From positions 24,628,927 through 24,692,926 of the forward strand of contig CM032668.1 in assembly GCA_019095985.1 (NCBI GenBank): DNA of 64,000 bases. The letters run 5' to 3'. The position numbers and the translations under genes were made by a program. The notes beneath the pieces are model-generated. The model was given only the letters and a program-made list of their open reading frames with translations. It ran no database searches and was not told the origin of the DNA. The DNA is from Streblospio benedicti. Lineage: Eukaryota; Annelida; Polychaeta; Spionida; Spionidae. Below, in pieces: positions 47,979 to 60,700 of this stretch (positions within the stretch are counted from its first letter, which is position 1; each line of letters opens with the position of its first letter).

Positions 47979-49624
47979 TTCACAAGTTGCTATCTCTTTA
48001 TTCTTTACAAACACCCAACTTCCCTACTACACAAAAAAACGACAACCCACGTAGCATTCTGCATGGATTTCTTTCCATCTCTCAGATTTCTAAATATCTA
48101 TAGTACTTAATACCCCAGTTACATCTTTGTAATACTCTTAATCACGGATTAAGAACCCCATTTCCAAGTAAAAATAGGGTTATAGCTAAATCTAGGTATC
48201 CAATTTTCCAGTCACTCTATGCTGCAACTGTTTGAGATAATAGCAATAACAATACTGGCTAACTGTGCCTCTATCACTGTGTGTGATATATTACTTATCA
48301 ATCAGCAGATGTTAATCTGCAGACAATTGTCACACAAGGGTTTCAGTTTTTGCATCTGTGATATCATGTTTAACCCAAGTTTGACAAGGGCAGATGAAGT
48401 ATTTGCACACGCACACACCATTAATTTCCGTCATTGTATCATTTGACCTAGGCGGGTAGGGTGCTGAAATATGTTCTGTTACAAGAAGAGATCTCTTGGA
48501 TACCATTTGGCATGGACCCAAATACATTATATTTCCATTTAGAAATGTATATTGCATTGTGTTAGCTGCTATATTATACATAGTCGTTTGCCCCTGGTGG
48601 ACTCTAGATCTGCTAGGGTGGGGTAGAATTCACCAGAACTAAAGACATCCAGGCCACTGTATTAACCCGCTTCTTAAACCAGCCGAGTGCAAATCAAGAT
48701 ATGCGCTATGGCTCGCGTCACACCCGGGAGAGGGTGACACGAGTTGAAGAAAGTAATGCATCAAGAGTCCAGCAAGAACCAGTGAGTGTCCACCAGTTGT
48801 TTCCAGTGGTCAGCTACAACCTTATTGAGGGTGAATATTTTTTGGTAGTCTAAAAAGAAGTGACTAAGAATTTAAGATTATCAGGTACCGGCATATACAG
48901 CGAGGTGTGTCATATTCAAGTTGGACTATCACAAGGCCTTTAAATGATCTGACATGAAGGACTGTTCTAAAAGCCTCCGTATGACGTGAATCTTGCAGAG
49001 TCTTGCAAAAGTGACGTCATTAACTAAAAGCACATGGCTTTTATTTTTTGAACAGCAATATATTTTCAGAGCAGCTGCATAGCTGCTGTACATGCCGTAT
49101 TTTCTCGTTTAAGCATGTGGTACTGTTCATTTGTAATGGATCGAGATCACATACTTAATATCTTGGCTGACCCTCACCTGATCACCCATGCACGCTGCTA
49201 CTTCTACAGCTGCTGCTACTGAATGCTGTGGTTTTAAAAGCTATAACAGGGCAGGATGTTTGAGGCTGTATATTTAATGAGTAGTATATGTTTCAAAGAT
49301 ACGCGCCTACGGTTGAATGATTTTCCTCCTATTGTTCATCTTCGACTTGATTCACGTGACACGTGGCAAAGTACTTGAATGAATTTATCAAAATCATTAA
49401 AATGTCCAACTTACAGAAACTTGACGTTTATTGAAGATTCTCAATGTTAAACTGTAGCTTTTAGGAATAAAATAACATTACATTTAATTGAAGAATCGTT
49501 TATTAGTAACATTTATACATTAAATACATCGAACACTTTGAATGTACGTTTAACATTGTTTGAGAATCTGAAGGTCATAAAGTGAATACTTAAATCTACT
49601 AGTACATTCTAGCACATTCTAGAT
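47979..49624. other. Non-coding stretch, nothing recognised
   Basis: AT-rich, short open frames only, no bounded repeat identified. Confidence 0.4.
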
Positions 49625-49722
49625 TATGAATACTAGCATGTTATTGATCATTATTAGGTTTGCTTATACCTTCTAAATTATGCATACTAGCATGTTATTG
49701 ATCATTATTAGGTTTGCTTACA
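49625..49722. repeat. 54-bp direct duplication
   Basis: The phrase tactagcatgttattgatca and its extension occur twice in tandem with few changes. Confidence 0.8.
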
Positions 49723-49732
49723 ACATATATAT

Positions 49733-49896
49733 AGACAAAACCGGGTGAGTTGTTATCATTGATTTTTTTATTGGGCAAGTTCTTGGGGCGTATCACGGCG
49801 AGCCCTTCACGGCGAGCCCTTCGGGCTCGCCGTGATACGCCCCAAGAACGAGCCCAATAAAAAAATCAATGTTAACCAACGAACCCGGTTTTGTAT
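49733..49896. mobile_element. Hairpin element with near-perfect arms
   Basis: Arms include acaaaaccggg and ggcgtatcacggcgagccc, paired with their complements around ttcacggcgagcccttcggg. The downstream flank to 50371 resembles 18676-19030. Confidence 0.7.
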
Positions 49897-50371
49897 TTAT
49901 CAGTCTTTTCTAAACAATTACAATATTGTTGAAAAATAAACTGGTATATTATTCAACACATTTAACAAGGTAATTTATTAATAAATTACAATATGCAATA
50001 ATGTGTAGGAATACACTGCATAATCAGAACAGAACACGGTGCAGTCACTCCCTAGACATATAGACGCCTATGGTCGGATTTCTGCACTACAGTTACGTCT
50101 GCCGTATGACTGATACGCACGCTGTTCTGTGCGATCTCTTTGATGTTCATTGATTTTGGAGCTTTTCTTAGTAGTTTCATAAAATCAATAACTTTTTCCT
50201 AGAAGTAGCAGGTGTGCTATATTCATGAACATATTTGAAGTGGGTCAAAACTAGTCCGGCTGACAACTAACCATATACTGAATCCGTATACGGACAGTCC
50301 GTATACGGATATTTTTACACAGCAGTTCTGGAGGTCGATATCGACTGAAAATACATGCAAAAGACTGATAA

Positions 50372-51860
50372 AATACAGAACATGAATCACACAATAATAA
50401 CAACACAAGGTGTAAGGATTAAGAGATCAGCAGGTGCTAACAAGATCTAAATCTTGATGGTCAGGGCCCTGCTCTTGTAAATTGCAATTCTTGGTGTTGT
50501 GGGTTTTGTTTCCTCAATGTACAGTGCCTCCAGAGTCAGCAGGTTACTCAAAATAGTGGCAGCCATCTTGGAAAATGGTGGCCATCTTGAATGTTTTGGT
50601 GGCAACCACTTTCAATTCCATATATAATATATTGGTATAGCAATCATGCTAAAGTTGATGCTTGCTAAAAATAAATAAATATGTTAAACTTATCTGCTTT
50701 AAAAGGGGAGGCCATCTCGAAAAATGGTGGCCATCTTGAAATTCGATGTGGACAAGAGTTGGTAGTGAAAATATATGTTACCTACTTTATTTGTGCAAAA
50801 TATCAGGCTTCTATCATTTAAATATATGAATGAATTTTAAAGTAATTTACTTCAGAAACTGGTGGCCATCCTGAAAAATGGCCACCATCTTGGAATTTCA
50901 CATGGCTAACACTTTTCTCTGAAAATATACCCTACATACATCATGCATGCCAAATGTCATGCTTGTATCATCAACTGACATATCATATGGCTTAGCCACT
51001 CCACAAATTTAGTCAACTATGACTCAACTATCATCTCAACTTGATCCTCATTGTAAGATATGACTGCAAAAGTTGAAAAGGAATTTCAGAAGCACTGGGA
51101 AAGTAACACACCACCCATAGACATCTACATATATGTTTATTATTTTAATAAATTCTACTGTGAATTAGTAAATGTGTTCATCCATGATTTTACTGTGCAG
51201 TGGAATATTGTAAAAACATGGGGATACTAGTTGTAAAGTNNNNNNNNNNNNNNNNNNNNNNNNNNNNNNNNNNNNNNNNNNNNNNNNNNNNNNNNNNNNN
51301 NNNNNNNNNNNNNNNNNNNNNNNNNNNNNNNNNNNNNNNAGATGGTGGCCATTTTTCAGGATGGCCACCAGTTTCTGAAGTAAATTACTTTTAAAATTCA
51401 TTCATATATTTAAATGATAGAAGCCTGATATTTTGCACAAATAAAGTAGGTAACATATATTTTCACTACCAACTCTTGTCCACATCGAATTTCAAGATGG
51501 CCACCATTTTTCGAGATGGCCTCCCCTTTTAAAGCAGATAAGTTTAACATATTTTTTTAATTTTAGCAAGCATCAACTTTAGCATGATTGCTATACCAAT
51601 ATATTATATATGGAATTGAAAGTGGTTGCCACCAAAACATTCAAGATGGCCACCATTTTCCAAGATGGCTGCCACTATTTTGAGTAACCTGCTGACTCTG
51701 GAGGCACTGTACATTGAGGAAACAAAACCCACAACACCAAGAATTGCAATTTACAAGAGCAGGGCCCTGACCATCAAGATTTAGATCTTGTTAGCACCTG
51801 CTGATCTCTTAATCCTTACTCCTTGTGTTGTTATTATTGTGTGATTCATGTTCTGTATTA
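50372..51860. repeat. Large palindrome around the assembly gap
   Basis: Arm 50372-50890 and arm 51340-51860 are reverse complements over about 520 bp with very few differences. They contain repeated atggtggccatcttg motifs. The right arm starts at the first base after the gap, so the palindrome may continue into missing sequence. Confidence 0.92.
51240..51339. other. Assembly gap, 100 N
   Basis: Exactly 100 N, the usual placeholder for a gap of unknown size. Confidence 0.99.
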
Positions 51861-52034
51861 TATATGTAATACTGAAAACAGTACTGTTTTGTAATTTAAA
51901 TTTGTCCATTTTTGCATGATGTTCTGAGGATGACCGCTAGGTCGAAATTTTTAAATAAAATGTGAATAAACAAAATGTTGGTTCTATATTTTATAAATTT
52001 TTATTAGTTTGAAATTTGTTTACCCACCCATACA

Positions 52035-52079
52035 AGCTTGACCAGGACGCCTGTAACCAGACAGGATAGTTAGGTCAGC
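52035..52079 (+). repeat. 45-bp repeated motif, copy 1
   Basis: Identical over 45 bp to 54560-54604 (begins agcttgaccaggacgcctgt). It can form nested stems gacc/ggtc and cctgt/acagg. Identity unknown. Confidence 0.8.
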
Positions 52080-53379
52080 AGGCAAACCAGCTGTGTGTTT
52101 ACTACATGTTTTTTGTCACCTCACACTAATCTTGAAAACATAATTTATAAATAATTTAGAAACATTGAGTAGAGATTATCACAATTGTTTGAACATCTTG
52201 GTCTAAAGTACATAGTAACCATGCATGGTATTCTTTGTTCCATACATATAAACAAATAATCTACAAAATTGATAAAACAACTTAGTTAAATTTCATAAAC
52301 TACTCTGGCATCACTTTGTCAATGGACATTTAGAAACATTAATTTTTTTCATTTAATTAAATCATTTAATTCAGTAACATAATTAATAAAAAACATAAAC
52401 ATTTAACATTTTAAATCCAGGCAATAGATATCAGTTGTTGAGACCCATCAATAGGCAGCTGACAAGAGGCTGACTACAGGAAAATGTTAAGGAAAAAAGT
52501 TAAAGTACTTTAAATGACTATCATCTTTGTGTTTATGCATAACAGCTTTGTTAGTACACATTTATATAAAATCATTGATACAAATAATATTATTGGCAAG
52601 TATACACTTTTTTCAGTACTGTCTTTTGTATTAAAGTGAACAGTGATTTGCAACAAAACCAAATAACTTGTAAACCTTTTAATCTTAATAGAAAAATATA
52701 GAACAATCCAACATTTATGTTAAGTAAAATGTTGCAAGTCTATGTGTTTTATGATTCTAAGTGACTAAGAAATATCAGCACACTCAAAGTAATTTCACAA
52801 ATTTCAAATTTTAAACATTTAAACTTTCATTAGGTGATCTTTCTACTACCAGAACATTGTTTCAATTTCTTTACCTTAGAAAATCTAGTTTCATTTATTA
52901 TAACAAAATACTTAATATGGGTTTAGACATAATATAATACTTATATAATCACCAGAGACAAGATCACAACTATTTTTTGTATAGTTAACAAATACGTACA
53001 CCTGCAACTTAATTACATCCCGGGCAATTTTATGGAGTTATTGCACAAAACCTTATTTTGGATGCAGCTTTTATGTTGATTACATAACCAGCAATAGTTT
53101 TTTTTCTTACATCTTGATGTATATAGCTAGCAAAATTTCAATTGCCGATTTGAAAAACCTGTGCAAATGCGCATCTGCCACATAAATATATGACAAGATT
53201 CTTGCTCATGTTTACTGCATAGAAAGTCTATCTTGTCTACAACTCAATGGAATGTGACAGAGTGAAACTCCTATTTCATATACTTGACAATCAACAGCTC
53301 GATGTGTCTGTTCATTATTGTCTGCTGTGGTTTGCTATATTTGACACTAACCCCCAGACAGTGTGAGACGTAGATTATT

Positions 53380-53515
53380 TTGGCCTACATTTAATGTACG
53401 GGTTGATATTTTTACCTACATTTGATTTCAGGATGATATTTTGATATTTTCGACCTACATTTAATGTACAGGTTGATATTTTTGACCTACATTTGATATA
53501 CAGGTTGACATTTTG
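53380..53515. repeat. Short tandem repeat, unit about 38 bp
   Basis: Three to four units of gacctacatttaatgtacag followed by gttgatattttt. Confidence 0.75.
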
Positions 53516-54233
53516 ATGCATGCACAGAGGCAGTCACAACACAAACTGAAGACCTGTCAAACCACGGACGTGTAAGCCGGACGCTGACTTACAAGAGCTA
53601 CTACTTTTCAGGTTGTTTATATATCGGTCCACTTACATTTACTAAAAAGTGCGTGTTTATGCAAATGAATGTCATAATGTACACAGGCACCACACCATAT
53701 TCAACATGAACTGATAATAAAAAAGAGGCAGTACTTGAACCTTGTGGATTATAGTTTGTTGCATGAATCTGTAAATTGAAATTTATGATGGAGATCATGG
53801 AAGCTCGTCAATAACAATTAAACATGAATGAGAACTTTAATCTTTAACAAATACAATGTGCCAATAACAAGTAACAATGACACGTGCATTAGTTTAAAGT
53901 CCAAAGTCAGTCGTTCATAAGTATATAGTGAAACTACTGGTTAAATGTGACACTGCCGCCATGAATGTTTATAACATAAAGTGCTGATCTATGGAGTATA
54001 CTTCTTTCCCTATCATTTTCAATATTTCTTTTAAAACAGATGTTGCTGCTCCATTCGGTGTATTTGTTTCTACATCAGAATCCATAATGTAAGACAGCAT
54101 TGAATGCACACGTATGCCTGCTGTAGGTGTTGTGTTTGTGTTCACACCTTTATGGCATATTAGCAACAGTAATTGCAATAGTGTAAGTGGCCCAAAGGAT
54201 TTGTATTAATATGTGTAAGCCAAGCATTAAGTC

Positions 54234-54392
54234 AGATAATGCATTCAGTTTTGGTTGATATTAAAATCTAAGAACCTGCAGACACTGTCTGACCCAGATG
54301 TCCCTCACCTCGGCTGCGCCTCGGTTCGAGACATCTGGGCCAGACAGCGTCTGCAGGGATTTTAATATCAACCTCAACTTCATGCATTATCT
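54234..54392. mobile_element. Hairpin MITE
   Basis: Arms of about 60 bp (agataatgcatt outer, ggttgatattaaaatc, ctgcagac..tgtctg) around ctcggctgcgcctcgg. About 380 bp past the TEP1 stop. Confidence 0.7.
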
Positions 54393-54559
54393 AGTACCTA
54401 ATGTAACAATCAATATTGATATCGCAAATAACAGTCTTTTTTGATACATACATGTGTGCACAATCCAAATTCTAATTTCATTGTTATAATCAATACATGC
54501 AATTTCTTATGTATCAAAATAAAGTATCATTACAGATCAATTTACTTGTATACCCATAC

Positions 54560-54604
54560 AGCTTGACCAGGACGCCTGTAACCAGACAGGATAGTTAGGT
54601 CAGC
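54560..54604 (+). repeat. 45-bp repeated motif, copy 2
   Basis: Second exact copy of 52035-52079. Both copies are followed a few bases later by ggcaaaccag. Confidence 0.8.
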
Positions 54605-54726
54605 GCACAGGCAAACCAGGTACACTAGCTACACTACTTAAGGCGACCATATTATATCGCCCCCCCACCCAAATTATAAATACTCTAGAGATTGTTTATT
54701 ACATTTTCTAATAACTATATATATCC

Positions 54727-54732
54727 TTTATT
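54727..54732 (-). other. Candidate TEP1 poly(A) signal
   Basis: AATAAA on the minus strand, about 42 nt past the TAA at 54774-54776. Confidence 0.5.
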
Positions 54733-54773
54733 TTTCTAAAATTTACTAAGCAAATATATTTTTAGGCCAGGCA

Positions 54774-57700
54774 TTAAACTGTGAATATATTTACACGTCC
54801 AAGAATGTCTCCTGTGATGAGCACTTGTGCAGTATGGCAGTAAACGAGCTTGGTGACCGGTGAATTGCAGAAGTACTGGCCAATCTGAAGATACATTAGT
54901 TGATTTGAATGTTAAATATATGCTAAATTCGAAATGAAACATTCCAATAGTATTTATGGTTTATAAATATCTGCAGTCAAAATCGAATACAATAGATCCT
55001 TGTATCTTGATATTGCTCAATTCAGTTTTTCTGTTTTCTCAAGGTTATTACATTCCTCTTCAACTTGATTATGAGCATCGACCTGTTGGTCATCTTGAAT
55101 ATTGCCAATCGTGAGCGTTTTATTGTTATCCCTGCAGATTCAAGATAACAGGTGTCCATTGTATCCATATAATGACAATATATTACAATGGACACAAAAT
55201 CGTAAAATAATACACAAAATCAAAATATAATAATCAGAAAATGAACCAAATATTACAGTTTCTTTTGATCACAATGAACCTGATGTGACTTTAATGAATT
55301 ATGCAAGTTTTCAAGTTTTAAGTTTTGGCATGAATATCATTCACTTGAAAAATACATACATTGGTTTTTTGAACTTAGGATACATTGCTTTTTCAATGTT
55401 TTGTTGAGCATTGTTTAACGTTCATGCATACAATTAAGTATTTTTGCATTAATCTCATCTATAAAACTCTCATATTAAGAATAACAATGTTTACTCAATA
55501 TCAAAAAAAGACTAAGACATTGAAGGAAATAAAGTTAAGGCTGTAATGTATAATTTGTGCCCTGGCAACATCCTACCTGTTTCATTTCCCTTCCTCTCCA
55601 CACCTTGACGGTTCCATCTGCCGATGCAGAGAAAAAAGTCCCCGTGCTTGAGTCGGCTGCGAGGCAGGATATGGCACCACGATGGACTACTTTCTGCGTG
55701 GTGGTGGCCGTGTCTGCGTCGGTGTATAAGCTGAGTTGTCCGTGTACATCCCCAACAACCAAGCACTTCAGATAGTTATCATGCGTAATGGAAACTACTG
55801 CAGTAACCCAATTAGGTGCCTGTTTCTCTGGTGCTACATCATCAGGATAATGGTATTTCACATAATGACTGTCGCTTTGTGTAGGTTTTGCCTGTAAAAC
55901 ATAAGAAAATTTGCATATCTCACATTTATTTAAAGTCTATTCCATCATCCTTATATATTCCATGTATTCCACAACTGTGTCATTTACGCTGTAAATTTGT
56001 GACCAACAGACAAAATATATTCAGAAAAACACTTGAATTCACACAACATGACAAGAGGCAAAACTTCAATTATTTCTAGATTATAGATAAATCTGTAATC
56101 AATAATTCTATGAATCAGCTCATAATTTACGACTGTGTGGCAGCACAGACCTTAGTAGGCGTGATGCTGTCCCATTTGGTCACCACGAATTCCCCCTGAC
56201 CACACGATGCGAGGACGACCCCAGCGCCGCTGCTGCTGCTGCTCCTGCTGCTGCTGCCCAGCAAACAGCTGTCCAGCACCCAGTTACTGTGGCTGAAACA
56301 ATGTGCCGCCAACATCGCCAAATTGTATTCATAATAATCAAAATTATACAGATTCTTGGTGGAATCATGATGATGACATCATCTTTCTATTTCTATATAC
56401 CTTTATATTCAGAAAGAACATGCAAATTTAGTTTTGTATGAACAATCATCGGTATAAAAATACCCTGATATGCATATTCTAAATGCAATTTTGTAATTAC
56501 CCATACTTCTCTTTCTAACATAATGTACCCTCCAACATTTTATAGCAGTAGTACAAGTATACACGGTTGCTTTATTCTCAATCTCACCCATTTTGAACCT
56601 AAAGGTAAGCCATTTAAATGCACATACACATGATGCGGCTGGTTTTAGGCAAAGCCTATTCATATTATTATTAATATCATAAAAGCCTTGCTTTCAATAG
56701 CATAAGCGTTCCACTCTTCAAACCGATTCAAAAGCGCTACATATCGATGCATAAAATAGGCAAAGACGACTCACAGTTTGATCCGGTGTATCATTTTATA
56801 GGCCTGATAGACAGTGACACTGCTGTCCCAGCCGAGGGCGAGGACCGACTGTCCTGACACCTGCACACTGGTGATGGGTGCCGCCTGCTGCTTCACCACC
56901 ACACGCCTGCAAGTTCACAGTGTAATAAACATTAAAAAGCTGAAAATAGATTATTTTTCCCTTATAAAGTTACTAATCCCCTTAAAACATAACCAACATT
57001 GACAGGTTAAATGCTGGCATAAAGAACGTACCGTTCGTCATTAGGAATCTCTTTCATTGTTTGATTTCTATTTTCAATAACTTGCGAAGTGAAAAATAAG
57101 CCCAAAATGTACGAGAAATACCATACAGTTATGTCAATTTAGAGTGGTACTCTTAGAATTCATGAAATAATTGTAGCTTATTCCTTGGATATGTAAGAAT
57201 CACATTATCAATAAGAGAATTAGACTTCAAAATCTTCAATTGAGGTGGCATAGTCATTTCTTCACAAAATAATCTTAAATGGCAGTTTTGCCTAGTCTTT
57301 CAAAACAAATTTTTATAAATCATATGTTTTTCACGGTGCTTCAACTGTCAGTCGGTGTTGGAGAAATCTCTTCAGCATGGGGGTGGTAAAGCGGTGTTGG
57401 GAGCTAGTAGCACCATGTTGTGAGCATTTTAGTACAAAAAAACGATAATTTTCACTGTTATATACTGAGCAGACCTATGCCACATGAACTGCTAAATGGA
57501 TCATATATCTGTTGTTTTGATACTACAATAATAGCAACATACCTAGCAGGTAATAACATGCATTATTTTGGTCCATAAAATTTCCATCGTCTATTTCATC
57601 TTTCAAAACACTATACTATGTTGCTAGAAGGCATTCAGTTAGAAAGAATACTATGTATTCTTCATCGTGCCGTATCTATACCATTCTTACATGAATATAA

Positions 57701-60700
57701 ATGGTTGAAAATTGGTCCACAAAATCAACAACCTCCTGTTTTTAGTACCTCTAATGTATGACTGAACTTTCCAATTTTAGGTAAAATTAAAGAAGTGTTT
57801 AACTCGCTGGATAAGGAAGAAATTTACAAACCAGTCACAAACGACTTACAGAGTCTAATCTTTAACAACATACTATTCAATGATTTTACATCGATTCCTA
57901 TGTAGTACTTATGACTTACTTCAGGTGGATTGTGTTTTGCTCAGCATTGTCTGTAGCAGCCTTGACGATAATGTTCCAGAAAGCGAGGCTTGCATCGTCG
58001 CTGCCTGTGACGAGGCTGGTCGTTGTGGCGAACTGTACGGCATTGACAGACTTGCTGTGCAGCTAGCAACATGGATCATAGGCTGTTAGGTTATGACAGC
58101 TAAATAACACCACGCCAGTGTGAAGACGTCATTTTTGTATACGGCGAATACATTATCTTATCTTATAAAGTGCGTGAGCCGTATACAAAAACAACATATT
58201 CAGCACGAATGTGGTATTTTATTTATCGTAGAAATATTGTGATTAATGGACTTGGCGTAAGCATTGTTATTATATTATGCCATTTAATACAATATATTAC
58301 AAGTATTCAAAAAGATGCCAAATAAGCGTTTTGTGTTGTGTTGTGTTAAAATTGCTGAAAGAATTTCAAACAAGTATACTCTATATCACCTGCAATAAGT
58401 AATTTGTCACAGCCACTTGTCGCGTATGGTAAATACAAGTACATGGGCCATTGTCGGTGTAATGCGCTCAAGAAATTGTTGTCTTTATTGAGTAATGGTC
58501 TTATTAGAGGTAGCCTTATTGTGAGGTTATACTCTACCTTAATTTCTAGCTCAAAACCAAAAACTAGGCATCACTTATGTGACGTTTCCAATATTCAAAA
58601 CAAGTATCATGGAAAAGATCTGCCTAACTCTATACAATTGCTACCTTACATAACAACAAAAACCCGTATGCTAGCAATATTTACCTGAGCCGTGCAGACG
58701 CATTCCAGTCTGTGCTGCCCACCGCCATCACAAGTGTAGATTTTGACGACACCATCCCTAAAGTCCAACAAATGATTCATTTGTAATGAAAATAACAGAG
58801 GCTTCAAAACACAGTTAGTGTTTTCTGACATATAAATACAAAATCCTGGTTACTAGATATATTCCCTACTACCACTATATGTGTATTCATATGGTATACA
58901 TGACTTTTGCCCAGGCGTTTGAAGATTCAATATGAAGTGGCTCAGTCATATTGAATCTTCAACCACCTAGGGGATCAAACGTGCGCAGAAGTTTGGATTT
59001 TCAAGTTTCTCCCGTGACCCGGTCCGCTTGATCACAAACAAAAGTCGATAAGCTGTGCTCCCTAATGTATACATGGGTGTCTGCACGGTATACAAACCTG
59101 TGTCAACCAATCAACGCTGTTGTGTCAGAATTTTCTGACTCTGAAATCTCATGGAAACGCCCGCATACGATATTATCCCGAAATGAAACAATCAAAGATG
59201 GATACAAGTTATGCAGAAGTAACAGAAACTATTCTGATTTTTTCTGTTGATTTCATTTGAAAGATATTTGACTGCCTAAGATGTGGTTTAAGATTCTCAC
59301 TTTAATTTCAAAAGGAAAATACGTCATTAGTTTCTGCCATTTTGCAGTTCCAAGAAAACATCACAAACGGAACTTTCTTCTGTATACATACTCTTTTTCT
59401 TATTTCTATCTATTTCGATGATTCCCCATTTCTTTCTGTTTGTGTGTCCTGCTTCTGGAGTCAGAACAGTATGTGAAATGTGAGCATTTTGTGTGAAAAA
59501 GGATACGGTGCAAAAAGATGATAAACAAAAAACTTGTGCTCACTGGGGATGTGAACGGGGACGTCGTGGACGTTGCCACCAACACTTCGTCAGCTCACTC
59601 CTCAAATTTACAGGGTCAGCATTGGGAAAATGCAACACCGATTCTTACCATTGACGGATTGAAACAAGACAAAAAAAACATTGAGTAAGGAATACAAGTA
59701 CTTTGCTTAACTTCTTAAAATGTATGTACCTTGCAGCAGTTGCAATGTAACGTTCATCTTCACTGCTCGCAATAGCTGATACAGGTGCATCGTGCTGGTG
59801 CTTTGCGGAGTCTGAAAGGAACAATGCATTTTGATAAAAGATAAGGCGTGTTTACCAATCACAAGAAAGACACTTATTCTGCAAATTATTGGTCATTATT
59901 CAGACTAAAATGCTGCACCTCCATGAGAATTGTGTTTCTACATAACTTGCTAAGATACGCACACTTATAGAAATTTTCAACATTTTCCATCGTTGATTTC
60001 ACGGCTTTATTTTCACTGCCTTTATAAGCCCATATTCATAATATCAAACCATGGGTTAGACCTACGCAATTGTGCAAAACTTGGCAGTGGTGCAAGAATT
60101 CAAAATAACAATGTTATTATTGATCTCAATACGGCAAAACATTATAGCAGTGGGGCTTCTGATTGGTTGGATTTTGTGACCTACTTTCATGAATATAAGC
60201 GGCTTTGAATCACGGCTATTATATATATACTGCATAATATAATATACTGCATAATATATAGCCTTGAGATATGACCCCGACAGGTGAGCTAAAAACGTTA
60301 TCAGGCAAAAGGTAGTGGAATAGCATTGTTGTCAGTACATTTATGAGCAATGCAAGAAAAGGCTAGCAAGAGTATGTAATGATGTTTTTACGTGTATATA
60401 CAAAGATGAGATTGCACACTATTTTGGTTCATGTTAAGCACCCAGCTGGCATGTATAATAAATAAATTTGAATAGAAAAATAAACATGTCCATGTACATG
60501 TAGCCAATAAAGAAGACTATGCTGCCTCATTGAACTTACTGTCTTCACTGACGTCTGCATCCTCGGCTGGGAGCTGCCAAATACACAGTGTGCGGTCGAG
60601 GCTGCTGGTCACCAGGTCTCCTGTGCCAGACGCAGCCACGCTCAGCACAGGCTGGGAGTGACCGGTCAGCGTCAACAGTTCATTGCCCTGCAAACCAACA

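Larger units (their letters stand above)
51976..54233. other. Non-coding stretch downstream of TEP1
   Basis: Very AT-rich. Apart from the 45-bp motif and the 38-bp tandem repeat listed here, nothing recognised. Confidence 0.45.

Noticed and set aside
51930-51960. Hammerhead-like core CTGAGGA..GGTCGAAA, also CTGATGA..TTCGAAA on the minus strand at 32912-32940
   Set aside because: At the first, the base after the only plausible stem III is G, which breaks the cleavage-site rule; at the second no stem III with a cleavage site was found. Treated as retroelement-end remnants.
52035-54604. Direct repeats as LTRs of an element
   Set aside because: Only 45 bp are shared, and no coding remnant, primer site or terminal TG..CA lies between them.
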